A stretch of DNA of 64,000 bases from positions 124,001 through 188,000 of the forward strand of contig NC_014830.1 of NCBI RefSeq assembly GCF_000184685.1. Direction: 5' to 3'. The stretch comes from Intrasporangium calvum DSM 43043 (GTDB lineage Bacteria; Actinomycetota; Actinomycetes; Actinomycetales; Dermatophilaceae). Position numbers and translations under genes: made by a program. This document shows, in pieces, positions 25,766 to 37,867 of this stretch (positions within the stretch are counted from its first letter, which is position 1; each line of letters opens with the position of its first letter). The notes under the pieces were generated by a model, which had not been told where the DNA came from, did no database searches, and saw only the letters and a list, made by a program, of their open reading frames with translations.

Positions 25766-25797
25766 CGTATGCCGCTGAGCCGGCTCAGCGGCATCCG
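25766..25797. terminator. Inverted pair of the dispersed motif
   Basis: Perfect 26-bp palindrome at 25769-25794 (ATGCCGCTGAGCC and its complement, no loop), flanked by further motif bases. It lies after the small membrane protein gene and before the carboxylase promoter region. Confidence 0.65.
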
Positions 25798-25822
25798 TGA
25801 CCTTTGGCGGGTGGCTCGGCGC

Positions 25823-26323
25823 TCAGGGCAGGTCCGGCAGGTCGACCCCGTGGCCCCGCAGGACCGTCCGGACCGCCGCTTCATCGCGGTTGGCATAGAC
25901 GAGCGACGCGGTGGGCTCAGGGTCCGCGGGCGAGTCGATCCGGTCCCACCACGGCTGCTCGTACCGGGGGTCGGGGCGCACGGCCGCGGCGACGCCGTAA
26001 GCCCGGAGCTCCTCCACCATCCTGGACACGTCCGCGACGGAGCCGCCCCAGCCGTAGCTCGTCTCCATCGCGGCCCACCGCCGCCGGTCGACGAGGATGA
26101 CCGCGCCGAGCGGCAGCAGGGCAAGGGGGGAGCCCGCCCAGGCGGGCACGTCGATCGCCCGGGCCAGCAGGGTGCCGGCAAGGCCCGCAAGGGCGCACAG
26201 GCCGATGAGCGCGGACCAGCCCCGGACGTTGAGCTGGGCGGTGCGCAGCCAGGGCCGCCGGCGACCAGGACCCTCGCCCAACGGCTCGTACGGGCCGTAC
26301 CCTCGGCGGCGGCTGCGTGGCAT
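25823..26323 (-). CDS. Hypothetical two-helix membrane protein
   Basis: 166 aa, ATG at 26323. The basic N terminus (MPRSRRRGYGPYEPLGEGPG) is followed by two hydrophobic segments (WSALIGLCALAGLAGTLLAR and WAGSPLALLPLGAVILV) and a soluble C-terminal region of about 85 residues (VADVSRMVEELRAYGVAAAV, ending VLRGHGVDLPDLP). Not recognised; the C-terminal part recalls small regulatory or interaction domains but no motif decides it. It stands 31 bases downstream of the Lrp-family gene on the same strand and may be co-transcribed. Confidence 0.65.
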   Translation of the reverse strand: MPRSRRRGYGPYEPLGEGPGRRRPWLRTAQLNVRGWSALIGLCALAGLAGTLLARAIDVPAWAGSPLALLPLGAVILVDRRRWAAMETSYGWGGSVADVSRMVEELRAYGVAAAVRPDPRYEQPWWDRIDSPADPEPTASLVYANRDEAAVRTVLRGHGVDLPDLP

Positions 26324-26354
26324 GCGCAACAGCGTGCCACGCCGGTCGCTGACC

Positions 26355-26810
26355 TCAGGGGGAGGGGACGGGTTGAACGGGGCTCCAGGGCAGCTGGTCG
26401 GCGAGGATCATGCTGCTGCTCGGCCGGCCGTATCGGGCCAGCCGGTCGATCAGGTCCTCGAAGGCGTCCATCGACGCCGTCGCCACGACGAGCACCGAGC
26501 ATCCGGGTCCGGTCACCCGGTAGAGCTCCTGCACCTCCGGCCATGCGGCGACCTCGGGGTCGCGCAGGAGGCAGGTGGGTCCGTAGCAGTCCATGACGAC
26601 GACGGCCCGGACCGGGCGACCGGCCCGCTCGAGGTCCACCTGTGCGTGGTAACCGACGATGACGCCGGCCTCCTCGAGCCGGCGCACGCGGTCGGCCACT
26701 GCAGGGGCGGACAGCTTCACCCGTCGGGACAGCTCGTTGAACGACAGCCGGGCATCCGCCTGGAGCTCGGAGAGGATGTGCCAGTCGACGCGGTCCACGG
26801 CACCCATCAT
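26355..26810 (-). CDS. Lrp/AsnC-family transcriptional regulator
   Basis: 151 aa. The HTH is at about 10-55 (VDWHILSELQADARLSFNEL, KLSAPAVADRVRRLEEAGVI) and the RAM-type ligand domain follows (VRAVVVMDCYGPTCLL, VQELYRVTGPGCSVLVV). The Lrp start pattern suggests the GTG at 26798 (four residues later, with CATGAT 7 bases upstream) may be the true start. It is downstream of a DUF2249 gene and 0.5 kb from the divergent tryptophanase gene, so an amino-acid-responsive role in controlling those genes is plausible. Confidence 0.85.
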   Translation of the reverse strand: MMGAVDRVDWHILSELQADARLSFNELSRRVKLSAPAVADRVRRLEEAGVIVGYHAQVDLERAGRPVRAVVVMDCYGPTCLLRDPEVAAWPEVQELYRVTGPGCSVLVVATASMDAFEDLIDRLARYGRPSSSMILADQLPWSPVQPVPSP

Positions 26811-26861
26811 GGCCGAACCCCTGGTGGCAGCGGGGCGGATGCCCGACTGGTCAAACCCGGG

Positions 26862-27098
26862 TCAGGCGGCAGGTCGCCCGATGCGGACCCGCCAGACGTC
26901 CGGGCCCTCCTCGAGGTAGTCCCAGGTGAACTGGTCCTTGTACTCGGCGTCGAACTGGTAGTAGAGCGGCTTGGGGTCGTGGTCGTTGACGAGCTCGAAG
27001 CCAGCGCCCGGGGTGAGGGCGTGGTAGGTGTCGAGGATCAACGTGTGGCGACGTGCCGGCGGCTCGGAGCGGACGTCGAGCTGGGGGTCGGTGGTCAT
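26862..27098 (-). CDS. DUF2249 protein (second copy)
   Basis: 78 aa, ATG with AAGGAG 6 bases upstream. HTLILDTYHALTPGAGFELV and LEEGPDVWRVRIGRP are the DUF2249 blocks. It lacks the CGCGC motif of the copy at 6146-6433. It precedes the Lrp-family gene by 51 bases on the same strand and diverges from the tryptophanase gene. Function unknown; the family is frequent near nitrite, nitric oxide and hemerythrin genes. Confidence 0.78.
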   Translation of the reverse strand: MTTDPQLDVRSEPPARRHTLILDTYHALTPGAGFELVNDHDPKPLYYQFDAEYKDQFTWDYLEEGPDVWRVRIGRPAA

Positions 27099-27198
27099 GC
27101 GTTCTCCTTGGATAATCACGGAACAGGCCGTATTAAACCTCTGGAGCGTATCCCATGGCTCGCCGTCGCGGCGCGGGCACCTCGCCCTGCTTCCGGAC

Positions 27199-27273
27199 CG
27201 GACCGTTCTTCCGATCATGAGGTGCCGTGGCCCATCCCGACATGATCGGAAGGCGACCACGACGAAACGGTCC
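27199..27273. promoter_or_regulatory. Nested inverted repeats upstream of the tryptophanase gene
   Basis: CTTCCGATCATG (27208-27219) pairs perfectly with CATGATCGGAAG (27241-27252), and outside it GGACCGTT (27199-27206) pairs with AACGGTCC (27266-27273). It could be an operator or a leader structure for the plus-strand gene, whose start is 46 bases downstream. Confidence 0.5.
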
Positions 27274-27286
27274 GTGACGGGCCTTC

Positions 27287-27305
27287 CGAGCCCAGCGGCA
27301 TACGG
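27287..27305 (+). repeat. Dispersed motif copy, intergenic
   Basis: CGAGCCCAGCGGCATACGG, directly upstream of the tryptophanase start, between the nested inverted repeats and CAATCT, a possible -10 box six bases before the ATG. Confidence 0.7.
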
Positions 27306-27318
27306 CCAATCTGTCGGT

Positions 27319-28701
27319 ATGGACGACGCCCCCTTCACGACGATCATCGAGCCCTTCCGGATCCACTCCGTGGAGCCGCTGACGATGACCACCCGAGCCG
27401 AGCGGCAGGACCACCTGCGGACGGCCGGGTACAACCTCTTCCAGCTGCGCGCCCAGCACGTCCTCATCGACCTGCTGACCGACTCGGGCACCGGTGCGAT
27501 GAGCCGCGACCAGTGGGCGGCCATCCAGCACGGCGACGAGTCCTATGCCGGCTCACCCTCGTACTACGTCTTCGTCGACGCCGTCCGGGAGCTGTTCCCC
27601 TTCGAGCACGTCATCCCGGTGCACCAGGGCCGGGCCGCGGAGAAGATCCTCTTCTCCGCCCTCGGTGGGGCCGGGAAGGTCGTGCCCAACAACACCCACT
27701 TCGACACGACGCGCGCCAACGTCGAGGCGAGCGGCGCGAGCGCCGTCGACCTCGTCATCGCCGAGGGACGCGACCCGGTGAGCGACCACCCCTTCAAGGG
27801 GAACATGGACCTCGCCGCCCTCGAGGCGCTCCTCGCCGCACGCGCCGACGACGTCCCGTGCGTCATGGTGACGATCACGAACAACAGCGGCGGCGGGCAG
27901 CCGGTCTCCCTCGAGAACCTTCGCGGCGTCCGGGAGATCTGCGACCGCTACGGCAAGCCGCTGTACCTCGACGCGTGCCGGTTCGCCGAGAACGCGTGGT
28001 TCATCCGCGAGCGCGAGGAGGGCCAGGGCGACCGCGACGTCAGCGACATCGTCCGCGAGATCTCCGGACTCGCCGACGGCATGACGATGAGCGCGAAGAA
28101 GGACCCGATGGGCAACATCGGCGGCTGGCTCGCGATGAACGACGACGACCTGGCGCAGCGGTGCCGCAACACCCTCATCCTCACCGAGGGCTTCCCGACC
28201 TACGGCGGGCTCGCCGGGCGCGACCTCGAGGCCCTCGCCCAGGGGCTGCGCGAGGTGGTGCAGCACGACTACCTCCGCTACCGGATCCGCTCGACCGCCT
28301 ACCTCGGCGAGGCGCTCGTCAAGCTCGGCGTGCCGGTGCTGACCCCGATCGGTGGGCACGCCGTCTACATCGACGCCCGAGCCCTCGCCCCGCACCTCTC
28401 GCCGCTCGAGTACCCGGGTCAGGCCGTGGCCGTGGCGCTCTACGAGCTGGGCGGGATCCGGTCCTGCGAGATCGGGACCGTCATGTTCGGCCGACAGGCC
28501 GACGGCACCGAGCAGCCCGCGTCGATGGAGCTCGTCCGGCTCGCCATCCCGCGGCGGACCTACACGCAGAGCCACATCGACTACGTCATCGAGGTGTGTG
28601 AACGGCTGGCCGCGGTGGCGCCGTCGCTGCCCGGCTACCGGATCACGTCGGAGCCGCCGGTCCTGCGCCACTTCACGGCGTCCTTCGAACCCCTGAGGTG
28701 A
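27319..28701 (+). CDS. tnaA: Tryptophanase (tryptophan indole-lyase)
   Basis: 460 aa, PLP-dependent beta-lyase. The Schiff-base Lys is K261 in SAKKDPMGNIGG. Compared with the neighbouring phenol-lyase, the substrate-specific positions are of the tryptophanase type: CEIG (hydrophobic where phenol-lyases have Arg381), RHFTA at the C terminus (the tryptophanase His), and HFDTTRAN. It splits tryptophan into indole, pyruvate and ammonia. The start is preceded by a dispersed motif copy and nested inverted repeats; no Shine-Dalgarno sequence is seen. It faces tpl across a hairpin. Tryptophanase is uncommon in actinobacteria, so acquisition by transfer is possible although base composition matches its surroundings. 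Confidence 0.88.
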   Translation: MDDAPFTTIIEPFRIHSVEPLTMTTRAERQDHLRTAGYNLFQLRAQHVLIDLLTDSGTGAMSRDQWAAIQHGDESYAGSPSYYVFVDAVRELFPFEHVIPVHQGRAAEKILFSALGGAGKVVPNNTHFDTTRANVEASGASAVDLVIAEGRDPVSDHPFKGNMDLAALEALLAARADDVPCVMVTITNNSGGGQPVSLENLRGVREICDRYGKPLYLDACRFAENAWFIREREEGQGDRDVSDIVREISGLADGMTMSAKKDPMGNIGGWLAMNDDDLAQRCRNTLILTEGFPTYGGLAGRDLEALAQGLREVVQHDYLRYRIRSTAYLGEALVKLGVPVLTPIGGHAVYIDARALAPHLSPLEYPGQAVAVALYELGGIRSCEIGTVMFGRQADGTEQPASMELVRLAIPRRTYTQSHIDYVIEVCERLAAVAPSLPGYRITSEPPVLRHFTASFEPLR

Positions 28702-28713
28702 GGGTGGGGCATG

Positions 28714-28755
28714 CCGAAGGGCCCGGAAGTGGTGTGGCGACGCCCGGGCCCTCGG
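28714..28755. terminator. Bidirectional hairpin between the two facing lyase genes
   Basis: AGGGCCCGG at 28718-28726 pairs with CCGGGCCCT at 28744-28752, extended by CCG/CGG on the outside. It lies in the 65-base gap between the two stop codons. Confidence 0.75.
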
Positions 28756-28766
28756 TCAACTGGTTG

Positions 28767-33309
<4,543 letters not shown>

Positions 33310-33379
33310 ACGCCGGATTATCCGTGATGGGTCCGACAACGTCTCGTCCGTTTTCGGGACGGCAGTCGAGGCCGGCTGG

Positions 33380-33565
33380 TCAGTGCGCCCGGGCCGGCAC
33401 TGCCAGACGGGCCGCCTCGTCGGTCCGCTGACGGTGCGCCCGTGCCTCGACGGCGAGCGACGAGGCGGGCCTGCGTCGCCAGCTGCGGCGAGGCCGCGGG
33501 CCGTACCTGGCCTCGAGCTCCGCCTTCATGAACTCGGGAGTGATCAAGGTGATCGAGCTGGTCAT
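33380..33565 (-). CDS. Small basic hypothetical protein
   Basis: 61 aa, ATG at 33565 with AGGGAA upstream. [20 protein letters not shown] leads into a strongly basic stretch ([16 protein letters not shown]). Small proteins with a similar N terminus occur in actinobacteria, without known function. It is transcribed towards the LAL regulator gene. The region from 33566 to 33791 contains its promoter and the regulatory elements of the divergent fused gene. Confidence 0.5.
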   Translation of the reverse strand: MTSSITLITPEFMKAELEARYGPRPRRSWRRRPASSLAVEARAHRQRTDEAARLAVPARAH

Positions 33566-33675
33566 GATGGTTCCCTGTCGTGGTCCTCTTCTGCTGACCT
33601 CTCCAGAGTCGGCTCGTGAGGTAGGCCGCCACATCGGGCGACCTCCCTATCTCTGCATTGCGGCGCCTTGGCCCC

Positions 33676-33723
33676 GGTACCTCAGACGCGGTTGCGAGGG
33701 CTGAGGCGCGTCGGGTACCTCAG
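33676..33723. promoter_or_regulatory. Two direct GGTACCTCAG repeats
   Basis: GGTACCTCAG at 33676-33685 and again at 33714-33723, 38 bases apart centre to centre, with a CTGAGG between them that can pair with the second copy. It lies upstream of the iron box and may be a second regulator site. Confidence 0.4.
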
Positions 33724-33761
33724 CCGACCGGGCGTACCGCAGCGTGGAACGCCGGTTTGCA

Positions 33762-33780
33762 TTAGGTAAGGCTTACCTAT
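33762..33780. promoter_or_regulatory. IdeR/DtxR-type iron box
   Basis: TTAGGTAAGGCTTACCTAT matches the actinobacterial iron-box consensus TTAGGTTAGGCTAACCTAA at 16 of 19 positions and is itself almost perfectly palindromic. It abuts TATTCA, a possible -10 box 8 bases before the GTG start of the next gene, so an iron-loaded repressor bound here would block transcription. Confidence 0.8.
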
Positions 33781-33791
33781 TCAATGACTCC

Positions 33792-36371
33792 GTGACTGTG
33801 CTGACCGGCGACCTCACCCGGGCGCCTTGCGGACTGCCATGGGTGCGCGACCTCGCCGCCCACGGCTCGGCGCGCGCCGTGGTGACGGAGCACGACACGC
33901 TCACCTATGCCGAGCTCGCCCGGCGCGTGGACGCGGTGGCTGAGTCCCTCGGCACGACGCGACGCCTCGTCCTCGTCGAGGGGGCCAACCACCTCGAGAG
34001 CCTGATCGGCTACCTGGGGGCTCTTGCGGGGGGCCACGTCGTGCTCCTCGTCCCCAGCGACAGCGAGCCGGCGCGCGAGACGCTCCGAGCGGCATACGAC
34101 CCGGATGTCGTCATCGGCGCCAGCGGGGCACTCGACGTCGTCCGGGAGGGATCGGCGCACGAGCTGCACCCCGACCTCGCCCTCCTGCTCAGCACCAGCG
34201 GCTCGACGGGCTCGCCCAAGCTCGTCCGGCTCTCCTGGGACAACCTCGCGGCCAACGCCGACCAGATCGCGACCTACCTGAACATCCGGGAAACCGACTG
34301 CGCAGCGACAACCCTCCCGCTGCACTACTGCTACGGGCTGTCCGTGGTGCACTCTCACCTGAGCCGGGGTGCCAGCATCGCGCTCACCGACCTCTCGGTC
34401 GTCGACGAGTGCTTCTGGAACCTCTTCCGGGCCGCGAGAGCCACCACGCTGGCCGGCGTCCCCTACACGTTCGAGCTCCTCGAGCGCGTGCGTTTCGGCT
34501 CGATGGACCTCCCCAGCCTGCGCTACGTCACCCAGGCCGGGGGTCGGCTCGACCCCGAGCAGGTCCGCCACTGGGCCGAGGTGGGCCAGGCCCGCGGCTG
34601 GGACCTCTTCGTCATGTACGGCCAGACCGAGGCAACGGCCCGGATGGCCTACCTCCCTCCGCGGCTGGCACTCGAGCAGCCGGCGTCCATCGGGGTGCCC
34701 GTCCCCGGGGGGTCCCTCGAGGTGGTCGACGGGGAGCTCGTGTACTCCGGCCCGAACGTGATGCTCGGCTATGCCGACTCCCCTGCGGACCTCGCCCTGC
34801 CCCGCACGGTCGAGCGACTCCGGACGGGCGACCTCGGCCGACGGACGGAGGCCGGCGTCTACGAGGTGACTGGGCGGAGCAGCCGCTTCACCAAGGTCCT
34901 CGGCCACCGCATCGACCTCGACCAGGTCGAGCGCGGGCTGCGACTCGGTGGCCACGACGTCCGGTGCGCCGGCCGCGAGGGGCTGCTCGCGGTCACGGTC
35001 GCCGCCGGTGAGGTTGGCCCGGGGTTGGTGGACCACGGGGCGCTGCGCCGGTCGGCCGCCCGCCTGAGCGGCGCCCCGCCCTCGGCGATCGCCGTCGTCG
35101 CGGTCCCGGAGCAGCCGGTCCGAGCCAACGGCAAGACGGACTACGCGGCGGTGCTGTCGCTGGTCGAGCAGCTTCGGGACCGAACCGACGGCTCCGCGAC
35201 GGCGCGGACGGACACGGTCGCTGCCCTCTACGCGGCAGCCCTCGGCCGGTCTCAGGTCGCGCCGTCCTCGACGTTCGTCACGCTGGGGGGCGACTCCTTG
35301 TCCTACGTCGAGGTGTCCATCCGCCTCGAGCAGCTGCTCGGGACCCTGCCTCCGTCGTGGCACGTCACGCCAGTTGCAGAGCTCGAGGAGGCCGCCGCGC
35401 GACGGCCCGCGGCGACGCACCGAACCGTCGAGACCAACGTGTGGCTCAGGGCCTTGGCCATCGTGCTCATCGTCGGCACCCACGCCGACGTCTTCGTCCT
35501 CCAGGGCACGGCGCACGCGCTCCTCGTGCTCGTCGGCTACAACGTCGTGCGCTTCGCCCTCGCCTCGGAGCGCGCGCGCGACCGCCTGCGTTCGCTGGCC
35601 CGCGGCGCAACCCGGGTCGTCCTGCCGACCCTGGCCGTCGTCGTGCCGGCGCATCTGTTCGGTGGCTACTACGAGACGCGCAACCTCTTCCTCGCCAACT
35701 GGCTCCTCGGCGAGGAGCGCCTGGGCCCGCCGTGGCGGTTCTGGTTCATCGAGGCCCTCGTCGTGGCGCTCGTCGTGGCCATGGGCCTCGTGGCCGTCCC
35801 GGCGGTGGCTCGCGCCGAGCGGCGCTGGCCCCTCGGACTGCCGCTGGCGCTCACCGCCCTGGCCTTCACGCTGCGCCTGCCGCTCTTCCCCCTTCCCGGT
35901 CCGCGCATGCAGGGCTCGGCCCTCGTCGTCCTCTTCCTCTTCTTCCTCGGCTGGTCGATCGCGCGGGCCAGCACCCGGCGCCAGCAGTGGATCGTCACGG
36001 CGGTCGCAGTGGTCAGCGTCGGCACGTTCTCCGGCAACCCGGCGCGCGACCTGCTCTCGCTCGCCTTCGTGCTGCTTCTCATCTGGAAGCCGCTCTCGCG
36101 GATCCCGGTTGCACTCGTGCCGGTCGTCCAGGTCCTCGCGGCAAGCTCGCTCTACGTCTATGTCATCCACTGGCAGGTGCTCGAGCACCTCTGGGGCGCC
36201 CCCGTTCCCGCCTTCGTCGCCTCTCTCGCCGTCGGTGTCGGCTACTGGTGGGTGTGGACGAACGGCGTGGACGCCGTCAGGCGGGGTGTGTCCGGCCTTT
36301 CCGCCGGCCGGTCCGCCGCGGGCCGAGAGCCGACGATCGGCCTCTCTGCGGATCTATTGCGCTCATACTAG
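33792..36371 (+). CDS. Iron-box-controlled fusion: adenylation domain, carrier domain, membrane acyltransferase
   Basis: 859 aa from the GTG at 33792; starts further upstream would place the iron box inside the gene. Residues about 1-460 are an AMP-forming adenylation domain (STSGSTGSPKLVRLSWDN, MYGQTEATARMAYL, RTGDLGRR, FTKVLGHRIDLDQVE, and K448 in RANGKTDYA). Residues about 470-530 are a phosphopantetheine carrier domain with S502 in TLGGDSLSYVE. From about 550 there are around ten membrane helices of the acyltransferase-3 type (LRALAIVLIVGTHADVF with H564; FWFIEALVVALVV; SLYVYVIHW). It should activate a carboxylic acid, load it on its own carrier and pass it to an acceptor at the membrane, as DltA-DltC-DltB do with three proteins. 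Iron control suggests siderophore or envelope modification. No transport gene is adjacent. The acid and acceptor are unknown. Confidence 0.85.
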   Translation: MTVLTGDLTRAPCGLPWVRDLAAHGSARAVVTEHDTLTYAELARRVDAVAESLGTTRRLVLVEGANHLESLIGYLGALAGGHVVLLVPSDSEPARETLRAAYDPDVVIGASGALDVVREGSAHELHPDLALLLSTSGSTGSPKLVRLSWDNLAANADQIATYLNIRETDCAATTLPLHYCYGLSVVHSHLSRGASIALTDLSVVDECFWNLFRAARATTLAGVPYTFELLERVRFGSMDLPSLRYVTQAGGRLDPEQVRHWAEVGQARGWDLFVMYGQTEATARMAYLPPRLALEQPASIGVPVPGGSLEVVDGELVYSGPNVMLGYADSPADLALPRTVERLRTGDLGRRTEAGVYEVTGRSSRFTKVLGHRIDLDQVERGLRLGGHDVRCAGREGLLAVTVAAGEVGPGLVDHGALRRSAARLSGAPPSAIAVVAVPEQPVRANGKTDYAAVLSLVEQLRDRTDGSATARTDTVAALYAAALGRSQVAPSSTFVTLGGDSLSYVEVSIRLEQLLGTLPPSWHVTPVAELEEAAARRPAATHRTVETNVWLRALAIVLIVGTHADVFVLQGTAHALLVLVGYNVVRFALASERARDRLRSLARGATRVVLPTLAVVVPAHLFGGYYETRNLFLANWLLGEERLGPPWRFWFIEALVVALVVAMGLVAVPAVARAERRWPLGLPLALTALAFTLRLPLFPLPGPRMQGSALVVLFLFFLGWSIARASTRRQQWIVTAVAVVSVGTFSGNPARDLLSLAFVLLLIWKPLSRIPVALVPVVQVLAASSLYVYVIHWQVLEHLWGAPVPAFVASLAVGVGYWWVWTNGVDAVRRGVSGLSAGRSAAGREPTIGLSADLLRSY
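34083..34100 (+). repeat. Dispersed motif core inside the fusion gene
   Basis: CTCCGAGCGGCATACGAC, a truncated form; encodes RAAYD. Confidence 0.5.
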
Positions 36372-36387
36372 ATAGTCATAGACGAGT

Positions 36388-37863
36388 TCATCGACGGTTG
36401 CGTCGTTCGATCGCCGCGCTGAGCACCGTGGCGAAGCCGCACCACGCCACGTAGGGCACGAGGGCCCGGCCGGCGACCGGGTTGACCGCAGCGGAACGGC
36501 GCGCCAGGTCCGCTCCGCTCGCGGTCAGGACGGCCGACTCGAGGGCGGCGGCCCCAGGCCTCCGGGCCCGCCAGAAGACGACGCTCCACCCCGCGTTGAG
36601 GGCGAGGTTGGCGCCCACCGCGGCGAGGTACGTCCGGCGCTTCCGTGCCGCCCCCTCGCCCTCGCGGTCGAGGCCGGTGAGCGTCGCCGCGGTGGAGGCG
36701 GCGAGGTCCGCGTAGAGGAGACTCCAGACGATGGGGAAGGTCGCCTTCGGCGGTTGCCAGGCCGGCAGGTCGAGACTGCGATACCACCGTGAGTCGGGCT
36801 GGGTGGCGAGCGAACCCACGACCGCGGCAGCCGTGACAGCCGCACCGGTGAGTGCGAGGTTGCGCAGTGCCGTGTCCGGCGTGGTCCCCTCCATCGCCCG
36901 TCGCACCGCGTCGTCGAAGCCGGTGAGCCCTCCGGGCACGGGGACGAGCTCGAGCAGGTCCGACTCCTTGGCGACGACCTCGTGGACGAGGCTGCCGACG
37001 AGGGGTTTGGCGATGCCGGCGCCGATCGGGGTGACGAGGCCGACCCAGTGGCTGGCGAGGCGTGGGGTGAGGACGGGGATCGTCACGACGACCCGCTGAC
37101 GCATTCCTGTCACGGCGGCGAAGCGCTGGATCATCTCCCGATAGGTCAGCACGTCCGGGCCGCCGATGTCGAAGGTCCGGTTCGCGTCAGCGGGCAGGTC
37201 GGCCGCGCCGGCCAGCAGCGTGATGACGTCGTCGACGGCGATGGGCTGGATCCGGTTGTCGAGCCACTTCGGCGCCACCATCGCGGGAAGGCGGGTGGTC
37301 AGGTGGCGCAGCATGTCGAAGGAGACCGACCCGTCGCCGAGGACGACGGCCGCCTGCAGCACGGCCGTGGGCACCCCTGACTCGAGCAGGATGCGCCCCA
37401 CCTCGACGCGGGAGGCGAGATGCGGTGACAGCTCCTCGCCGGCGGGGTGGAGCCCGCCGAGGTAGACGATGCGTTGCACGCCGGCGTCCCGCGCCGCGGA
37501 GCCGAAGGTGTCCGCCGCCTCCCGGTCGCGCTCGGCGAAGTCCGGCTCGTCGTCCATCGAGTGCACGAGGTAGTACGCCGTCCGTATGCCGCTGAGCGCC
37601 TTCCCGAGGTCGCCGCGGTCCGCGACGTCCCCCACGACGACCTCGACGTCCCTCGCCCACGGGCGGGCGTCGAGCGACCCGGCCCGTCGGGTCAGGACCC
37701 GGACCTGCCAGCCCTCGGCGAGCAGCCGGGGGACGAGCTGGCCGCCGATGTAGCCGGAGGCGCCGGTCACCAGCGCGGTTCGGCCGTCGTTCGGCTCGGC
37801 CGGGCCGTTCTGCGAGCGGATGGTCGGGCTGCGTGTCGGGCTGGGAGTGGGCTGGGTGGTCAA
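36388..37863 (-). CDS. NmrA/SDR-like reductase fused to a TspO/MBR domain
   Basis: 491 aa, TTG start with GAGGTGA 6 bases upstream. Residues about 28-335 are an extended SDR/NmrA-like NAD(P)-binding domain (ALVTGASGYIGGQLVPRLLA, YYLVHSMDDEPDF, RIVYLGGLHP). Residues about 355-490 have the TspO/MBR pattern (WYRSLDLPAWQPPKATFPIV, WSLLYADLAAST, NLALNAGWSVVFWRARRPGA, LVPYVAWCGFATVLSAAIE), five membrane helices that in TspO bind porphyrins. It starts 4 bases after the CPBP gene and is the last gene of the photolyase operon. An enzyme tethered to a porphyrin/light sensor fits a photo-oxidative stress role; this is inference. Confidence 0.82.
   Translation of the reverse strand: MTTQPTPSPTRSPTIRSQNGPAEPNDGRTALVTGASGYIGGQLVPRLLAEGWQVRVLTRRAGSLDARPWARDVEVVVGDVADRGDLGKALSGIRTAYYLVHSMDDEPDFAERDREAADTFGSAARDAGVQRIVYLGGLHPAGEELSPHLASRVEVGRILLESGVPTAVLQAAVVLGDGSVSFDMLRHLTTRLPAMVAPKWLDNRIQPIAVDDVITLLAGAADLPADANRTFDIGGPDVLTYREMIQRFAAVTGMRQRVVVTIPVLTPRLASHWVGLVTPIGAGIAKPLVGSLVHEVVAKESDLLELVPVPGGLTGFDDAVRRAMEGTTPDTALRNLALTGAAVTAAAVVGSLATQPDSRWYRSLDLPAWQPPKATFPIVWSLLYADLAASTAATLTGLDREGEGAARKRRTYLAAVGANLALNAGWSVVFWRARRPGAAALESAVLTASGADLARRSAAVNPVAGRALVPYVAWCGFATVLSAAIERRNRR
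37583..37600 (-). repeat. Dispersed motif copy inside the SDR-TspO gene
   Basis: CGTATGCCGCTGAGCGCC; encodes ALSGIRTA. Confidence 0.6.
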
Positions 37864-37867
37864 GGGT

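Noticed and set aside
22279-25800. Very long open frame opposite the carboxylase gene (over 1,100 codons)
   Set aside because: It is a composition-driven shadow of the minus-strand carboxylase; the translation is rich in Arg, Gly and His with no recognisable domain, while the opposite frame has complete catalytic motifs.
26355-26810. Siroheme decarboxylase (AhbA/NirD-like) instead of an Lrp regulator
   Set aside because: The HTH region is complete and typical for DNA binding, and no heme d1 or siroheme genes are nearby.
27101-27318. tnaC-like leader peptide upstream of tryptophanase
   Set aside because: No short ORF with a ribosome binding site, a key Trp codon and a downstream boxA/rut-like region is visible in the 220-base gap.
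33762-33780. Reading the palindrome as a terminator
   Set aside because: It sits immediately before a start codon, has no loop or T tract, and matches the IdeR/DtxR consensus.
33744-33791. Start of the fused acyltransferase gene at 33744
   Set aside because: That start would put the iron box inside the coding region, and residues before VTVLTGDL have no family support.
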